Under the pieces are notes generated by a model, which was not told the DNA's origin, made no database searches, and was given only the letters and a program-made list of their open reading frames with translations. Below, one piece after another: positions 8,597-16,327 of a DNA stretch of 64,000 nt (position 1 is its first letter; every line of letters begins with the position of its first letter). This stretch comes from Deltaproteobacteria bacterium (GTDB lineage Bacteria > Desulfobacterota > GWC2-55-46 > UBA9637). Location of the stretch: NCBI GenBank assembly GCA_030690165.1, contig JAUYHF010000009.1, forward strand, positions 1-64,000, written 5' to 3'. Both the position numbers and the translations under genes were made by a program.

Positions 8597-9822
8597 TGCT
8601 TGCCCACGATGTTGGTCTTCGCGCCGCCCTTGTTAGTGTTCTTGCCGTGGCTGTCTTCCATACTCTGTCCTCTGTTTTCTGACTCGACCACCACACTGCC
8701 CGGCCTGAGGTTCTGCGCCCCTTCCACAACGACGCGCTCGCCAGGCGCAATACCCTCAATCACTGCAAATCCATCCTGGATCAAGATTACATTGATGGGC
8801 AGCGATGTTACCTTGCGGTCTTCCCCTATCACGTAAATAAATTTCTTTTCAGGCCCGGTCTGTACCGCTTGCACAGGAACCGTTACTGCGTGGGTAAGTG
8901 TACGCGGCGCAAGTGTTACCGTGACAAACATGCCCGGCCAGAGGCGATTCTCCACATTGGGAAACTCTGCCTTGAGACGAATGGCACCGCTTGCCGTATC
9001 CACAGCATTATCAACAAAGACAAGGCGTCCCTTCAGGGCGGCTGGCTGGCCTGGTAAATCCAGCTTTGCGTGTACAGGCACTTCGCCTTTAATAAATGCC
9101 TGTTGTAAATCCGCAAACTCGCGTTCGGGCAAGGTGAAGCTGACATTGATGGGATTAATCTGCGCGATGCTTACCAGCGCAGCTCCGTTAGGCTGCACCA
9201 GGCTGCCAGGATATATTGCAATAGCACCAGTGCGCCCGGTGATAGGGGCGGTGATTTCGCTGAAACTACGCGCCACACGACTCACTTCCACGGCAGCCTG
9301 GTCAACCGCAAGCTGGCCGCGCAATCCATCTACCTGGTTCTGCGCCACATCAAGCGCAGCCTGTGAAATGAACTCCTGCCGGAACAAATTGCGCAGACGT
9401 TTAAGATTCCGTTCGGCGTTCATCAGGTCGGCGCGATCCTTGACCACCTGTGCCTCGGACTTGCTGAGATTAGCATTCTCGGTACGCATATCGAGCGTGA
9501 ATAAACGGTCGCCCTTGCGCACGAACTGTCCCTCCTTGATATACACAGCCTTGATTGTGGCGCTGATCTGTGGATGCACCTCAACTGTTTGCATGGCAGT
9601 TACCGTGCCGTTGGCAATGAGCCTTACTGAAACATCAGTCTGCGCAACCAGGGCACTCACTACCTGAACCGTGATCGTTCCCTTAGCGCTGGTTGCAGTG
9701 CCCTTGGCGCGCCATACCCAGATGCCGCCTGTGGCCAACGCTATGAACAGAATTGCGGCAATAGCAATCCACCTTTGCCGCTTGCCGTGCACCGAAGCTT
9801 TTGTTTGGGACATGACTTCCAT
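8593..9822 (-). CDS. RND periplasmic adaptor (membrane fusion protein)
   Basis: The 409-residue HlyD/MdtA-type adaptor has an N-terminal membrane anchor (WIAIAAILFIALATGG), a split lipoyl domain (VEVHPQISATIKAVYIKEGQ...), an alpha-hairpin (residues about 130-185) and C-terminal beta-barrel and membrane-proximal domains. It should connect the RND pump to an outer-membrane channel encoded elsewhere. The first ATG (9822) is chosen because GAGGT lies 6 bases upstream; MSQTK three codons later is an alternative. It shares the GC-rich composition of the pump gene and is co-transferred with it. Confidence 0.92.
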   Translation of the reverse strand: MEVMSQTKASVHGKRQRWIAIAAILFIALATGGIWVWRAKGTATSAKGTITVQVVSALVAQTDVSVRLIANGTVTAMQTVEVHPQISATIKAVYIKEGQFVRKGDRLFTLDMRTENANLSKSEAQVVKDRADLMNAERNLKRLRNLFRQEFISQAALDVAQNQVDGLRGQLAVDQAAVEVSRVARSFSEITAPITGRTGAIAIYPGSLVQPNGAALVSIAQINPINVSFTLPEREFADLQQAFIKGEVPVHAKLDLPGQPAALKGRLVFVDNAVDTASGAIRLKAEFPNVENRLWPGMFVTVTLAPRTLTHAVTVPVQAVQTGPEKKFIYVIGEDRKVTSLPINVILIQDGFAVIEGIAPGERVVVEGAQNLRPGSVVVESENRGQSMEDSHGKNTNKGGAKTNIVGKQ

Positions 9823-9959
9823 TTAAAAACCTCGCCTGAATCTCTTATTTGTAGATATTAGCTGGCAGGAGATGTTTTTGCAACCAATAATCCAAAATAA
9901 ACCTCCTGAGACATTTTAATTACAGCTTATAAAACATTCATGCTGCTTTCAGTCTTTGA
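9823..9959. other. Upstream region of the efflux pair
   Basis: About 140 AT-richer bases lie between the adaptor start and the upstream RND fragment. A promoter for the efflux pair would have to lie here, but I see no clear -35/-10 pair and no adjacent regulator gene. Confidence 0.3.
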
Positions 9960-10091
9960 ATATATGTTTTCCAGTATGACAATGGCATCGTCAACAACCA
10001 AACCGAATGCAATGGCAATGGCAATGCTTTGCTCTACTTCTTCAATCGACGTCCTGATATATTTATTACCTTCACTATAGTATTCGTACAT
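9960..10091 (-). pseudogene. RND pump TM4 fragment joined to dppD stop
   Basis: A 43-codon reading frame starts at an ATG overlapping the dppD TAA (TAATG) and ends in TAA at 9960-9962. Its second half reads AIAIAFGLVVDDAIVILENI, the unmistakable TM4 signature of HAE1 RND pumps. Its first half (EYYSEGNKYIRTSIEEV) resembles the loop that normally follows TM4, so the piece may be a rearranged mosaic. It is far too short to be a pump. With the C-terminal fragment at 5410-5523 it brackets the intact RND operon. Confidence 0.7.
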
Positions 10092-11056
10092 TATTGCGCC
10101 TTATAACACGCCGCCCAATGCCCTTTTTTAACCTCCAGCAGTTCCGGCTCATGCTCTGTGCAGCCTGAGTCTCCCTTCGGACATCGGCCATAGAAGCTGC
10201 ATCCGGGAGGGAGATTTATAAGCCCCGGCACTGTGCCTGGGATTGTTTTCAAAACTCCGTCTGTCCTTTCTATTGTTGGCAGAGAATCGAGAAGTCCGAT
10301 AGTATATGGATGCAGCGGCTCTGCAAATAAAGTTTTTGTATCAGTGTATTCTACAATCTTCCCTGCATACATCACCGCAACATTATCTACTGTCTCTGCA
10401 ACAACACCAAGGTCGTGGGTAATAAGAATCATTGCCATATCAAACTGTTTTTGCAAACCTTGTATCAATTCCAAAATCTGCGCTTGAATTGTAACATCAA
10501 GCGCGGTTGTAGGCTCATCAGCAATGAGCAAGCTTGGGTTGCACGAAAGCGCCATTGCAATCATAGCTCGCTGCCTCATGCCGCCGCTCATTTGATGTGG
10601 ATAGTCTTTAATTCTTTTCTCAGGCGATGGAATGCCCACAAGCTTAAGCATCTCTGCGGTTTTATCAATTACCTCTCTTTTATTCAGATTTTGATGCAGA
10701 GAAATGGCCTCTGAAATCTGATTGCCGATGGTCAACACAGGATTGAGGGAGGTCATGGGTTCCTGAAATACCATTGCAATCTCAGCGCCACGTATCTTCC
10801 GCATATCATCTTCAGAACACTTGAGCAGGTCTTTATCGTTATAGAAGACCTCACCCTTTACAATCCTGCCCGGAAAAGAGACAAGCCTCATGATTGAAAG
10901 CGCGGTAACGCTCTTTCCGCAGCCGCTCTCTCCCACAAGACCGATGGTCTGACCTTTATCAAGACCAAAGCTCACTCCGCGCACAGCCTTGATCTCGCCA
11001 GCATCGGTGAAAAATGAGGTGTGCAGATCGGTTATTTTGAGTAGAGGGTTTGGCAT
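10091..11056 (-). CDS. dppD: Peptide ABC transporter ATP-binding protein, DppD type
   Basis: The 321-residue ATPase shows Walker A (GESGCGKSV), the Q-loop region (FQEPMTSLNP), signature (SGGMRQRAM), Walker B (LLIADEPTTALD) and the C-terminal oligopeptide extension with its cysteine cluster (GCSFYGRC..., ACY). It is the first of the two ATPases of the dipeptide/oligopeptide importer. Upstream, 50 bases of nested palindromes separate it from the restriction-modification gene. Downstream, an RND remnant begins on its stop codon. Confidence 0.92.
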   Translation of the reverse strand: MPNPLLKITDLHTSFFTDAGEIKAVRGVSFGLDKGQTIGLVGESGCGKSVTALSIMRLVSFPGRIVKGEVFYNDKDLLKCSEDDMRKIRGAEIAMVFQEPMTSLNPVLTIGNQISEAISLHQNLNKREVIDKTAEMLKLVGIPSPEKRIKDYPHQMSGGMRQRAMIAMALSCNPSLLIADEPTTALDVTIQAQILELIQGLQKQFDMAMILITHDLGVVAETVDNVAVMYAGKIVEYTDTKTLFAEPLHPYTIGLLDSLPTIERTDGVLKTIPGTVPGLINLPPGCSFYGRCPKGDSGCTEHEPELLEVKKGHWAACYKAQ

Positions 11057-11070
11057 AGTGTTTTGGTTTT

Positions 11071-11117
11071 CAAACCTTAAGGTTTGAGTTACAGTAACTC
11101 AAGGCTTTAGCCTTGAG
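11071..11117. repeat. Three overlapping palindromes
   Basis: CAAACCTTAAGGTTTG (11071-11086) is a perfect palindrome. GAGTTACAGTAACTC (11086-11100) and CTCAAGGCTTTAGCCTTGAG (11098-11117) follow as inverted repeats, each overlapping the last. They sit between the restriction-modification gene and dppD and include the former's stop codon. They could form alternative hairpins acting as a 3' end or attenuator. Confidence 0.6.
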
Positions 11118-14100
11118 ATTTTTCAATCTCTGTATATATGCTGTCTATCTTATCCTGAATCTCTATTGTTTTCTTAAGGACAGCAACTATCCAGCAGTAA
11201 TGTTTTATATCATCAAGAGACAGCGCCCTGTCTTTTCTATCCTTGAGCCATTTATCCAGAACCTGATAGCCGCCGATCCGGTATTCCCAGACCTCTTGAG
11301 AAATGCCCTCAAAATACTGGTCTTTGTTTATGTAAACAACCCCCTGACCCCCTTTGTTAAGGGGGACAATCCTTAATTCCCCCTTTGTTAAGGGGGATTG
11401 AGGGGGTTGTTCATATTTCGGCTTTTCAACTTTATTATCTCCTTCGCCTTGAAATCTGGCAATGGACTGGCCGAGTTCCTCTGGTTTCAGAAGATGCAGT
11501 TCAATAAGCCTTTCGCCGTATTCTCCTATCTTCTTAAACAGTTTATAATCATTTGTAAAAGGAACTCGTGGAAAATCTATCTTCAAGAATTCAGCATATT
11601 TCTCACGATAGATGTTTGAATAAAGAACTGCATAAATGTAATAGAAAATTTCTTCAGGGGAAGGAGCTTTTTTAAAAGTTTCTTTCAGTTTTTCAAAAAG
11701 TTCCTGAGATATATTCGGCTTCTTTGCCAGATAATCTGCCTTTGGTTCAAAGAGCATCATTACACTGCTTAAAGATTTCTTCTTGGGTTTATCTTTAGGT
11801 TGATAGAGGTAAAGGGGGAAAAGGTAATTTATTTCGGTTGTTTTATTTGAAACAACGCAAGATTCAGCAATCGTATTACAAACAAATGTATGATAAAAAC
11901 TCGTACTACTTTGCTGTCTGCATGTTAATAATCCTAAATTCTCTTGGAGCATATGGTGCATGACCTCCCTTCGCGGACGTTCAATAAGCGCATCATGATA
12001 GAAAACCCACCGGTTGTCGAAAGGACGGTACAAAATTCTTGTAAAATCTTCTTCCCATTTATCATCTTTCCTGACTGTTTCCCGTGTGTCTTCAAGTTTC
12101 CAGTTGGATTTGTCTTTCAGGTTATAGGTTTGTTGCATGATTTCATCAGGTATTTTTTTATCCCTGAACTGCATTATTCTTCTTTTTAAAGCATTCCTGT
12201 CAGAGTCAATCACAAAATTGTCTCTTGCTGTAACTATCCCGACGCTGTTTACAGGAAATATATCCGTAATTTTAGGATAGGTTTCATACTGTTTTAAAAG
12301 CCCTTCATCTCTCGGTATAAAGAGATAAAATTCTGTTTTGGGATTTATCTTCTTCCACTTTGTTGTATTTATGTCATGTTTATCAAGATAGTTATATTTA
12401 TCTTTTCTCTCTCCCCATATCTCAGAATGGAAAACTTTGCATTTGTGTTTTTTGGGTTTTTCTTCAACTTCCTTTTCTGTAAAAATATCCATTTGCGGCG
12501 AAGGTGCGAACATTGGATAAATAGGCTCTTCTTTTACCTTCTGTTTTTTTATGAACAGTGAAATCGCAACACCCTGCCGGATGTCAAAGACATTCTCATC
12601 TTTTGAGCCATCAGGACATTTTTCTTTTTTGAGGCTGTTGCCGTGAAGGTCGAGTAGATAAATCTCGTCAAAGCTCTGCATCAATGAATGCCGCATCCCC
12701 CTGAATGTCGGATTATCCAGATAACTGTGATTCGTGATAAATCCTAAAACCCCTTCGCCAGCCTGATCTATCTTCCACTGGGCAAACCGTATGAATTTCA
12801 CATAGTCATCTTGCAGCCACTTTGGATTCTTTTCGCCAAGAGGTTTGCCGTCAACCTGATAGTATGCCTTTATCTCTTTTGATATCCAATCTCCGATATT
12901 GGTTGAATGCCCAGAGTAAGGCGGATTGCCGAGTATTACAAGAATGGACTGTTCCTTCTTGACAATACCTGCCAGATGCGATTCCTCTGAAAGCGATGCC
13001 ATGCCGGGAAGACTCGTCTGCTCAAGTTCCTCCATTTCTAATGTATTTGTAAGGAAAAGGTTGAATCTATCATCATCTTTAAGTTTGCAACCAAGTTCTT
13101 CCAGCAAAAAAGACATCTTTATATGTCCGATTGCATAAGGAGCCATCATCAGTTCAAAGGCATAGAAATTTTGAAGGATATACTCTCGGATAAACTTTTC
13201 TTTTGCTCCGTCTCCGTATTTGTAGATAAATTCTTCCACGGCGAGCTTGCTTGTTTCGGCAAGAAAGGTGAGTGTGCCTGCAGCCGGATCCAATACGGTT
13301 ACGGAACCTGATGCAAACCCGTCTCTTTTTTCAAAATATTTCTTCAGGATATTGTGCAGAGAACGGACAATATAAGAAACCACAGGCTCTGGCGTGTAAT
13401 AGACGCCTCTCTTTTCCCGCGTCTTTGGGTCATATTCCGCAAGAAATGTCTCATAAAAATGGACAATGGGGTCTTTGCCTTTATGTTTGTTAAAATACTC
13501 ATCAAGTATCTTATAAACATTTGTTGTAGCCAGAACATCTGATATGTCATCAATAATCCATTCCATCTGCCGGGGCAGATCGCCCAGTGAGATGAATCTG
13601 AATACATCCCTTAATATGCCTATTGTCCGTGGAATCTTATCGTATGCGAGTTTTCTGTTGAAACCGTTTTCTGTGCGGGTTCTGGCAGCAAAGAGGCCGT
13701 AGGCAATGGTTTGCGAATAAAGGTCTGCAAAGTCTTCCTTTGTCAGCCCGCTTATAAGATGCTCTTTAAACGCCTTATAAAAACCGAGGATGTTCCCTTT
13801 CCCCTTTTTTTCTTCTTCTTCCAACTCCTGTGCAATCACCTCATCCTTTAAAAAGCGCGTCCTCTTTGCAAGCTCTACTGCCAATGCTCTGGCATCATAG
13901 ACCTTTGGCAAGGAAAAAGAGAAGAATTTTCCCAACAGATTGCAAAAATCTTTTTCTTTCTCAACCGGCGGGACTGCCTTGAGTTTGTGAATGACAAACG
14001 GCCGCGCAATCTGGGCTTTATCAATCAACTGGCCGTTGCGGTAAAGTCTGAATTCAAAAAAGTTGGTTAATATAAGATTGGGAAAGGTATGAAGGTAACG

Positions 14101-14376
14101 TTTTAACTGCCCGGTTTCTTCTATATGGTCTAAATATTCAACTGTCGGCGCCTTTGCCTCAATATACCCTACTATCTGCTGTTTTCCATCCCATATTCTG
14201 AAATCAGGATTTCCGGCATCGGTTTTTTTAGGCAGGGTTGTAATGTCTACATTTTTCCTGTTTATTGAGTCAGCATAATTTGTTAGAAGCTCCTCAAGGC
14301 ATGAGTAGTAGCTCTCTTCCCTTGCATCGCCTCTATTTGTAATATCAGATACGCGTTTAAGATATGATTTCAGCAT
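11107..14376 (-). CDS. Single-chain type IIG/ISP-like restriction-modification enzyme
   Basis: The 1089-residue protein combines nuclease, methyltransferase and target recognition in one chain. Residues about 55-80 carry a PD-(D/E)xK-type nuclease core (NPDF at D58, E73-A-K75). An N6-adenine methyltransferase follows, with motif I-like DPAAGT (363-368) and motif IV NPPY (484-487). The C-terminal half resembles the specificity part of type ISP enzymes. No helicase domain is present, unlike LlaGI/LlaBIII (about 1500-1600 residues), so it is closer to type IIG. It starts only 3 bases after the dppC stop, within the peptide-transporter operon. A palindromic element at 11336-11410 is translated in frame near its C-terminus. 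Target sequence unknown. Confidence 0.85.
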   Translation of the reverse strand: MLKSYLKRVSDITNRGDAREESYYSCLEELLTNYADSINRKNVDITTLPKKTDAGNPDFRIWDGKQQIVGYIEAKAPTVEYLDHIEETGQLKRYLHTFPNLILTNFFEFRLYRNGQLIDKAQIARPFVIHKLKAVPPVEKEKDFCNLLGKFFSFSLPKVYDARALAVELAKRTRFLKDEVIAQELEEEEKKGKGNILGFYKAFKEHLISGLTKEDFADLYSQTIAYGLFAARTRTENGFNRKLAYDKIPRTIGILRDVFRFISLGDLPRQMEWIIDDISDVLATTNVYKILDEYFNKHKGKDPIVHFYETFLAEYDPKTREKRGVYYTPEPVVSYIVRSLHNILKKYFEKRDGFASGSVTVLDPAAGTLTFLAETSKLAVEEFIYKYGDGAKEKFIREYILQNFYAFELMMAPYAIGHIKMSFLLEELGCKLKDDDRFNLFLTNTLEMEELEQTSLPGMASLSEESHLAGIVKKEQSILVILGNPPYSGHSTNIGDWISKEIKAYYQVDGKPLGEKNPKWLQDDYVKFIRFAQWKIDQAGEGVLGFITNHSYLDNPTFRGMRHSLMQSFDEIYLLDLHGNSLKKEKCPDGSKDENVFDIRQGVAISLFIKKQKVKEEPIYPMFAPSPQMDIFTEKEVEEKPKKHKCKVFHSEIWGERKDKYNYLDKHDINTTKWKKINPKTEFYLFIPRDEGLLKQYETYPKITDIFPVNSVGIVTARDNFVIDSDRNALKRRIMQFRDKKIPDEIMQQTYNLKDKSNWKLEDTRETVRKDDKWEEDFTRILYRPFDNRWVFYHDALIERPRREVMHHMLQENLGLLTCRQQSSTSFYHTFVCNTIAESCVVSNKTTEINYLFPLYLYQPKDKPKKKSLSSVMMLFEPKADYLAKKPNISQELFEKLKETFKKAPSPEEIFYYIYAVLYSNIYREKYAEFLKIDFPRVPFTNDYKLFKKIGEYGERLIELHLLKPEELGQSIARFQGEGDNKVEKPKYEQPPQSPLTKGELRIVPLNKGGQGVVYINKDQYFEGISQEVWEYRIGGYQVLDKWLKDRKDRALSLDDIKHYCWIVAVLKKTIEIQDKIDSIYTEIEKSQG
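11336..11410. repeat. Palindromic repeat translated inside the R-M gene
   Basis: Outer arms ACAACCCCCT (11336-11345) and AGGGGGTTGT (11401-11410) enclose two copies of CCCCCTTTGTTAAGGGGG (11348-11365 and 11379-11396). The element keeps the reading frame open and adds residues such as PPQSPLTKGELRIVPLNKGG, which do not look like part of the domain. A similar design (outer arms, two inner hairpins) occurs at 60449-60540, and a half-element at 46398-46435. Confidence 0.8.
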
Positions 14377-14379
14377 GAA

Positions 14380-15249
14380 TTATATTTTCAGCCTCGGGTC
14401 TATAGAATCCCTTATCCCTTCCCCCAAAAGATTATATGCCAATACTGTTACAAATATGGCAAGGCCAGGAAAAACAGAAAGCCACCATGCAATCTCGATA
14501 TTATCTTTGCCGATTGTGAGAATATTCCCCCAGCTTGCGGTGGGCGGCTGGACGCCTATGCCAAGAAAGCTCAATGCCGATTCTACGAGAACAGCGCCTG
14601 CAATTCCCAACACCGCTGACACAAGCACAGGTGACATGGCATTTGGAAGGATATGTCTGAAGATAATCCTGAAATCGCTTGCGCCCAGCGCCCTTGCCGC
14701 AAGCACAAATTCCCTTTCTTTCAATGACAAAAACTCTGCCCTCACAAGCCTTGCCACACCCATCCATGATGTGAGGCCGATTACAATCATTATGTTCCAG
14801 ATACCCGGCTCAAGCATGGCAATGACTGCAAGGATTAAAAAGAATGTTGGGATGGCCAGCATAATGTCAACAAATCGCATTATGACGGTATCCGTCCATC
14901 TGCCGTAGTAGCCTGATAATGCGCCGAAGATGATGCCTGCTAAAGTGGCTATACCCACAGCAACAAAGCCCACTGCAAGGGATATCCTGGAACCGTAGAT
15001 TACGCGGCTTAAAATGTCTCTTCCCAAGTCATCTGTTCCAAAAGGGTGTTGGAGGCTCGGCGGCTCAAGCACATGCTTCACATCTATTACATCTGGGCCA
15101 TGTGGAGCAATAAATGGAGCAAGTATGGCAACGGTAAAAAGTATAAACACAATAACCCCGCCAAAAACCGCAAGCCGGTTCTTTTTAAACCTGCGCCAGA
15201 AGATATACTTTAAACTTCTGACTTCTGACTGCTGACTGCTGACTGTCAT
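14380..15249 (-). CDS. dppC: Peptide ABC transporter permease, DppC type
   Basis: This 289-residue permease has the N-terminal DppC/OppC segment ([16 protein letters not shown]), a periplasmic region with [16 protein letters not shown], and six membrane spans with an EAA loop ([19 protein letters not shown]). It forms the membrane channel with DppB. It overlaps dppB by ATGA (15246-15249). Its first residues (SSQQSEVRS) are encoded by a 7-bp tandem repeat tract and are not conserved. The usual downstream partner dppD is displaced by the restriction-modification gene. Confidence 0.93.
   Translation of the reverse strand: MTVSSQQSEVRSLKYIFWRRFKKNRLAVFGGVIVFILFTVAILAPFIAPHGPDVIDVKHVLEPPSLQHPFGTDDLGRDILSRVIYGSRISLAVGFVAVGIATLAGIIFGALSGYYGRWTDTVIMRFVDIMLAIPTFFLILAVIAMLEPGIWNIMIVIGLTSWMGVARLVRAEFLSLKEREFVLAARALGASDFRIIFRHILPNAMSPVLVSAVLGIAGAVLVESALSFLGIGVQPPTASWGNILTIGKDNIEIAWWLSVFPGLAIFVTVLAYNLLGEGIRDSIDPRLKI
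15215..15245. repeat. Heptamer tandem repeat in dppC 5' end
   Basis: About 4.4 tandem copies of a 7-bp unit (CTTCTGA twice, then CTGCTGA twice). It lies within the first codons of dppC, immediately after the start codon on the minus strand, and is translated. Confidence 0.85.
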
Positions 15250-16229
15250 CTCGCCCTTATCCTCGGGTCCGTCAGAGCATACCCTATATCCGCCAGCATA
15301 TTTCCCAACAATGTCAATATTGCTCCGATGGTTAATATGCCCATTATTACAGGATAGTCCCTCATCATTACAGATTGATAAAAAAGCTGGCCCATGCCCG
15401 GGATACCGAATATATTTTCAAATATTACGCTGCCGCCGATGAGCCCGGGGATTGAAAGACCAAGCAGGGTTATCACAGGAAGCAGTGCGTTTCTAAGGGC
15501 GTGCTTGTATATAACCTTCCTTTCAGAAAGCCCCTTTGCCCTGGCAGTAGTGATGTAGTCCTGCCTTATAACCTCAAGCATGTTGCTCCTCATGTATCTT
15601 GAAATGCCAGCAAGCCCTCCAAATGCCTCCAGTGTAACAGGCAATATCAGATGGCTCACGCTGTCCCATATCTTGTTTATAGCAGACAGGTTTTCATATC
15701 CGAGGGATTTCAAGCCTGATACGGGAAGCCAGTGCAGATTAACGCCAAAGAGTATCATAAGGAGCAATGCGAGCCAGAAAGTTGGAATGGCAAAGCCAAT
15801 GAAGACAAGCATCGTCGTAATCTTGTCGTAAAGAGAATATTGATGAACAGCGGATGATACGCCTATGGGTATGGCAATGGCAAAGATTAAAACAAGGGCA
15901 AGGGAGTTAATCAGTATGGTAATAGAGAGTCTTTCTTTGATCTTTGTCCAGACAGGCCGCCTGTCAGTGGAAAACGAATCGCCGAAATCAAGTTTTGCAA
16001 CCCTCTTAAGCCACATTAAATATTGAACATGGATGGGCTTGTCAAGATTGTAGTATTTTGTAAGCCTTTCCCTTGCCTCAGGCGTCATCTTCGGATTTAA
16101 ATCAGCAAGCACATCCGTGGGCTTGCCGGGCGCAAGCTGGATTATGAAAAAGGAAATGATGGTAATCCCAAACAGAGTTGGGATCATCTCAAGGAGTCTT
16201 TTTAAGAGGTAGGTTAGCATCTTATGCAC
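15246..16229 (-). CDS. dppB: Peptide ABC transporter permease, DppB type
   Basis: The 327-residue permease begins with [20 protein letters not shown], the typical first helix of DppB/OppB. A large first periplasmic loop ([20 protein letters not shown]) and an EAA loop ([20 protein letters not shown]) follow. It forms the channel with DppC. It overlaps dppC by four bases, and the gap to dppA (about 100 bases) holds two strong hairpins that could stabilise the upstream dppA message. Confidence 0.93.
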   Translation of the reverse strand: MHKMLTYLLKRLLEMIPTLFGITIISFFIIQLAPGKPTDVLADLNPKMTPEARERLTKYYNLDKPIHVQYLMWLKRVAKLDFGDSFSTDRRPVWTKIKERLSITILINSLALVLIFAIAIPIGVSSAVHQYSLYDKITTMLVFIGFAIPTFWLALLLMILFGVNLHWLPVSGLKSLGYENLSAINKIWDSVSHLILPVTLEAFGGLAGISRYMRSNMLEVIRQDYITTARAKGLSERKVIYKHALRNALLPVITLLGLSIPGLIGGSVIFENIFGIPGMGQLFYQSVMMRDYPVIMGILTIGAILTLLGNMLADIGYALTDPRIRAR

Positions 16230-16233
16230 TTGC

Positions 16234-16316
16234 GGGAGCAGGTTTGCAACCTGCTCCCTGAATTCCGTGATTACTTCTATATGAACTATTTGGGTTCAAG
16301 TTGCAAACTTGAACCC
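16234..16316. repeat. Pair of 25-bp hairpins between dppA and dppB
   Basis: GGGAGCAGGTT-TGC-AACCTGCTCCC (16234-16258) and GGGTTCAAGTT-GCA-AACTTGAACCC (16292-16316) are two perfect inverted repeats, each with 11-base arms and a 3-base loop, 33 bases apart. Their shared size and design suggest a BIME/REP-like pair. In an operon such hairpins often protect the binding-protein mRNA from 3' decay, explaining excess of binding protein; that role is inferred. Confidence 0.8.
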
Positions 16317-16327
16317 GCTCGGGATTT

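Noticed and set aside
6653-9667. Long plus-strand open frames opposite the RND pump and adaptor
   Set aside because: They are antisense to well-conserved genes, lack family motifs, and arise from the GC-rich composition with strong third-position bias.
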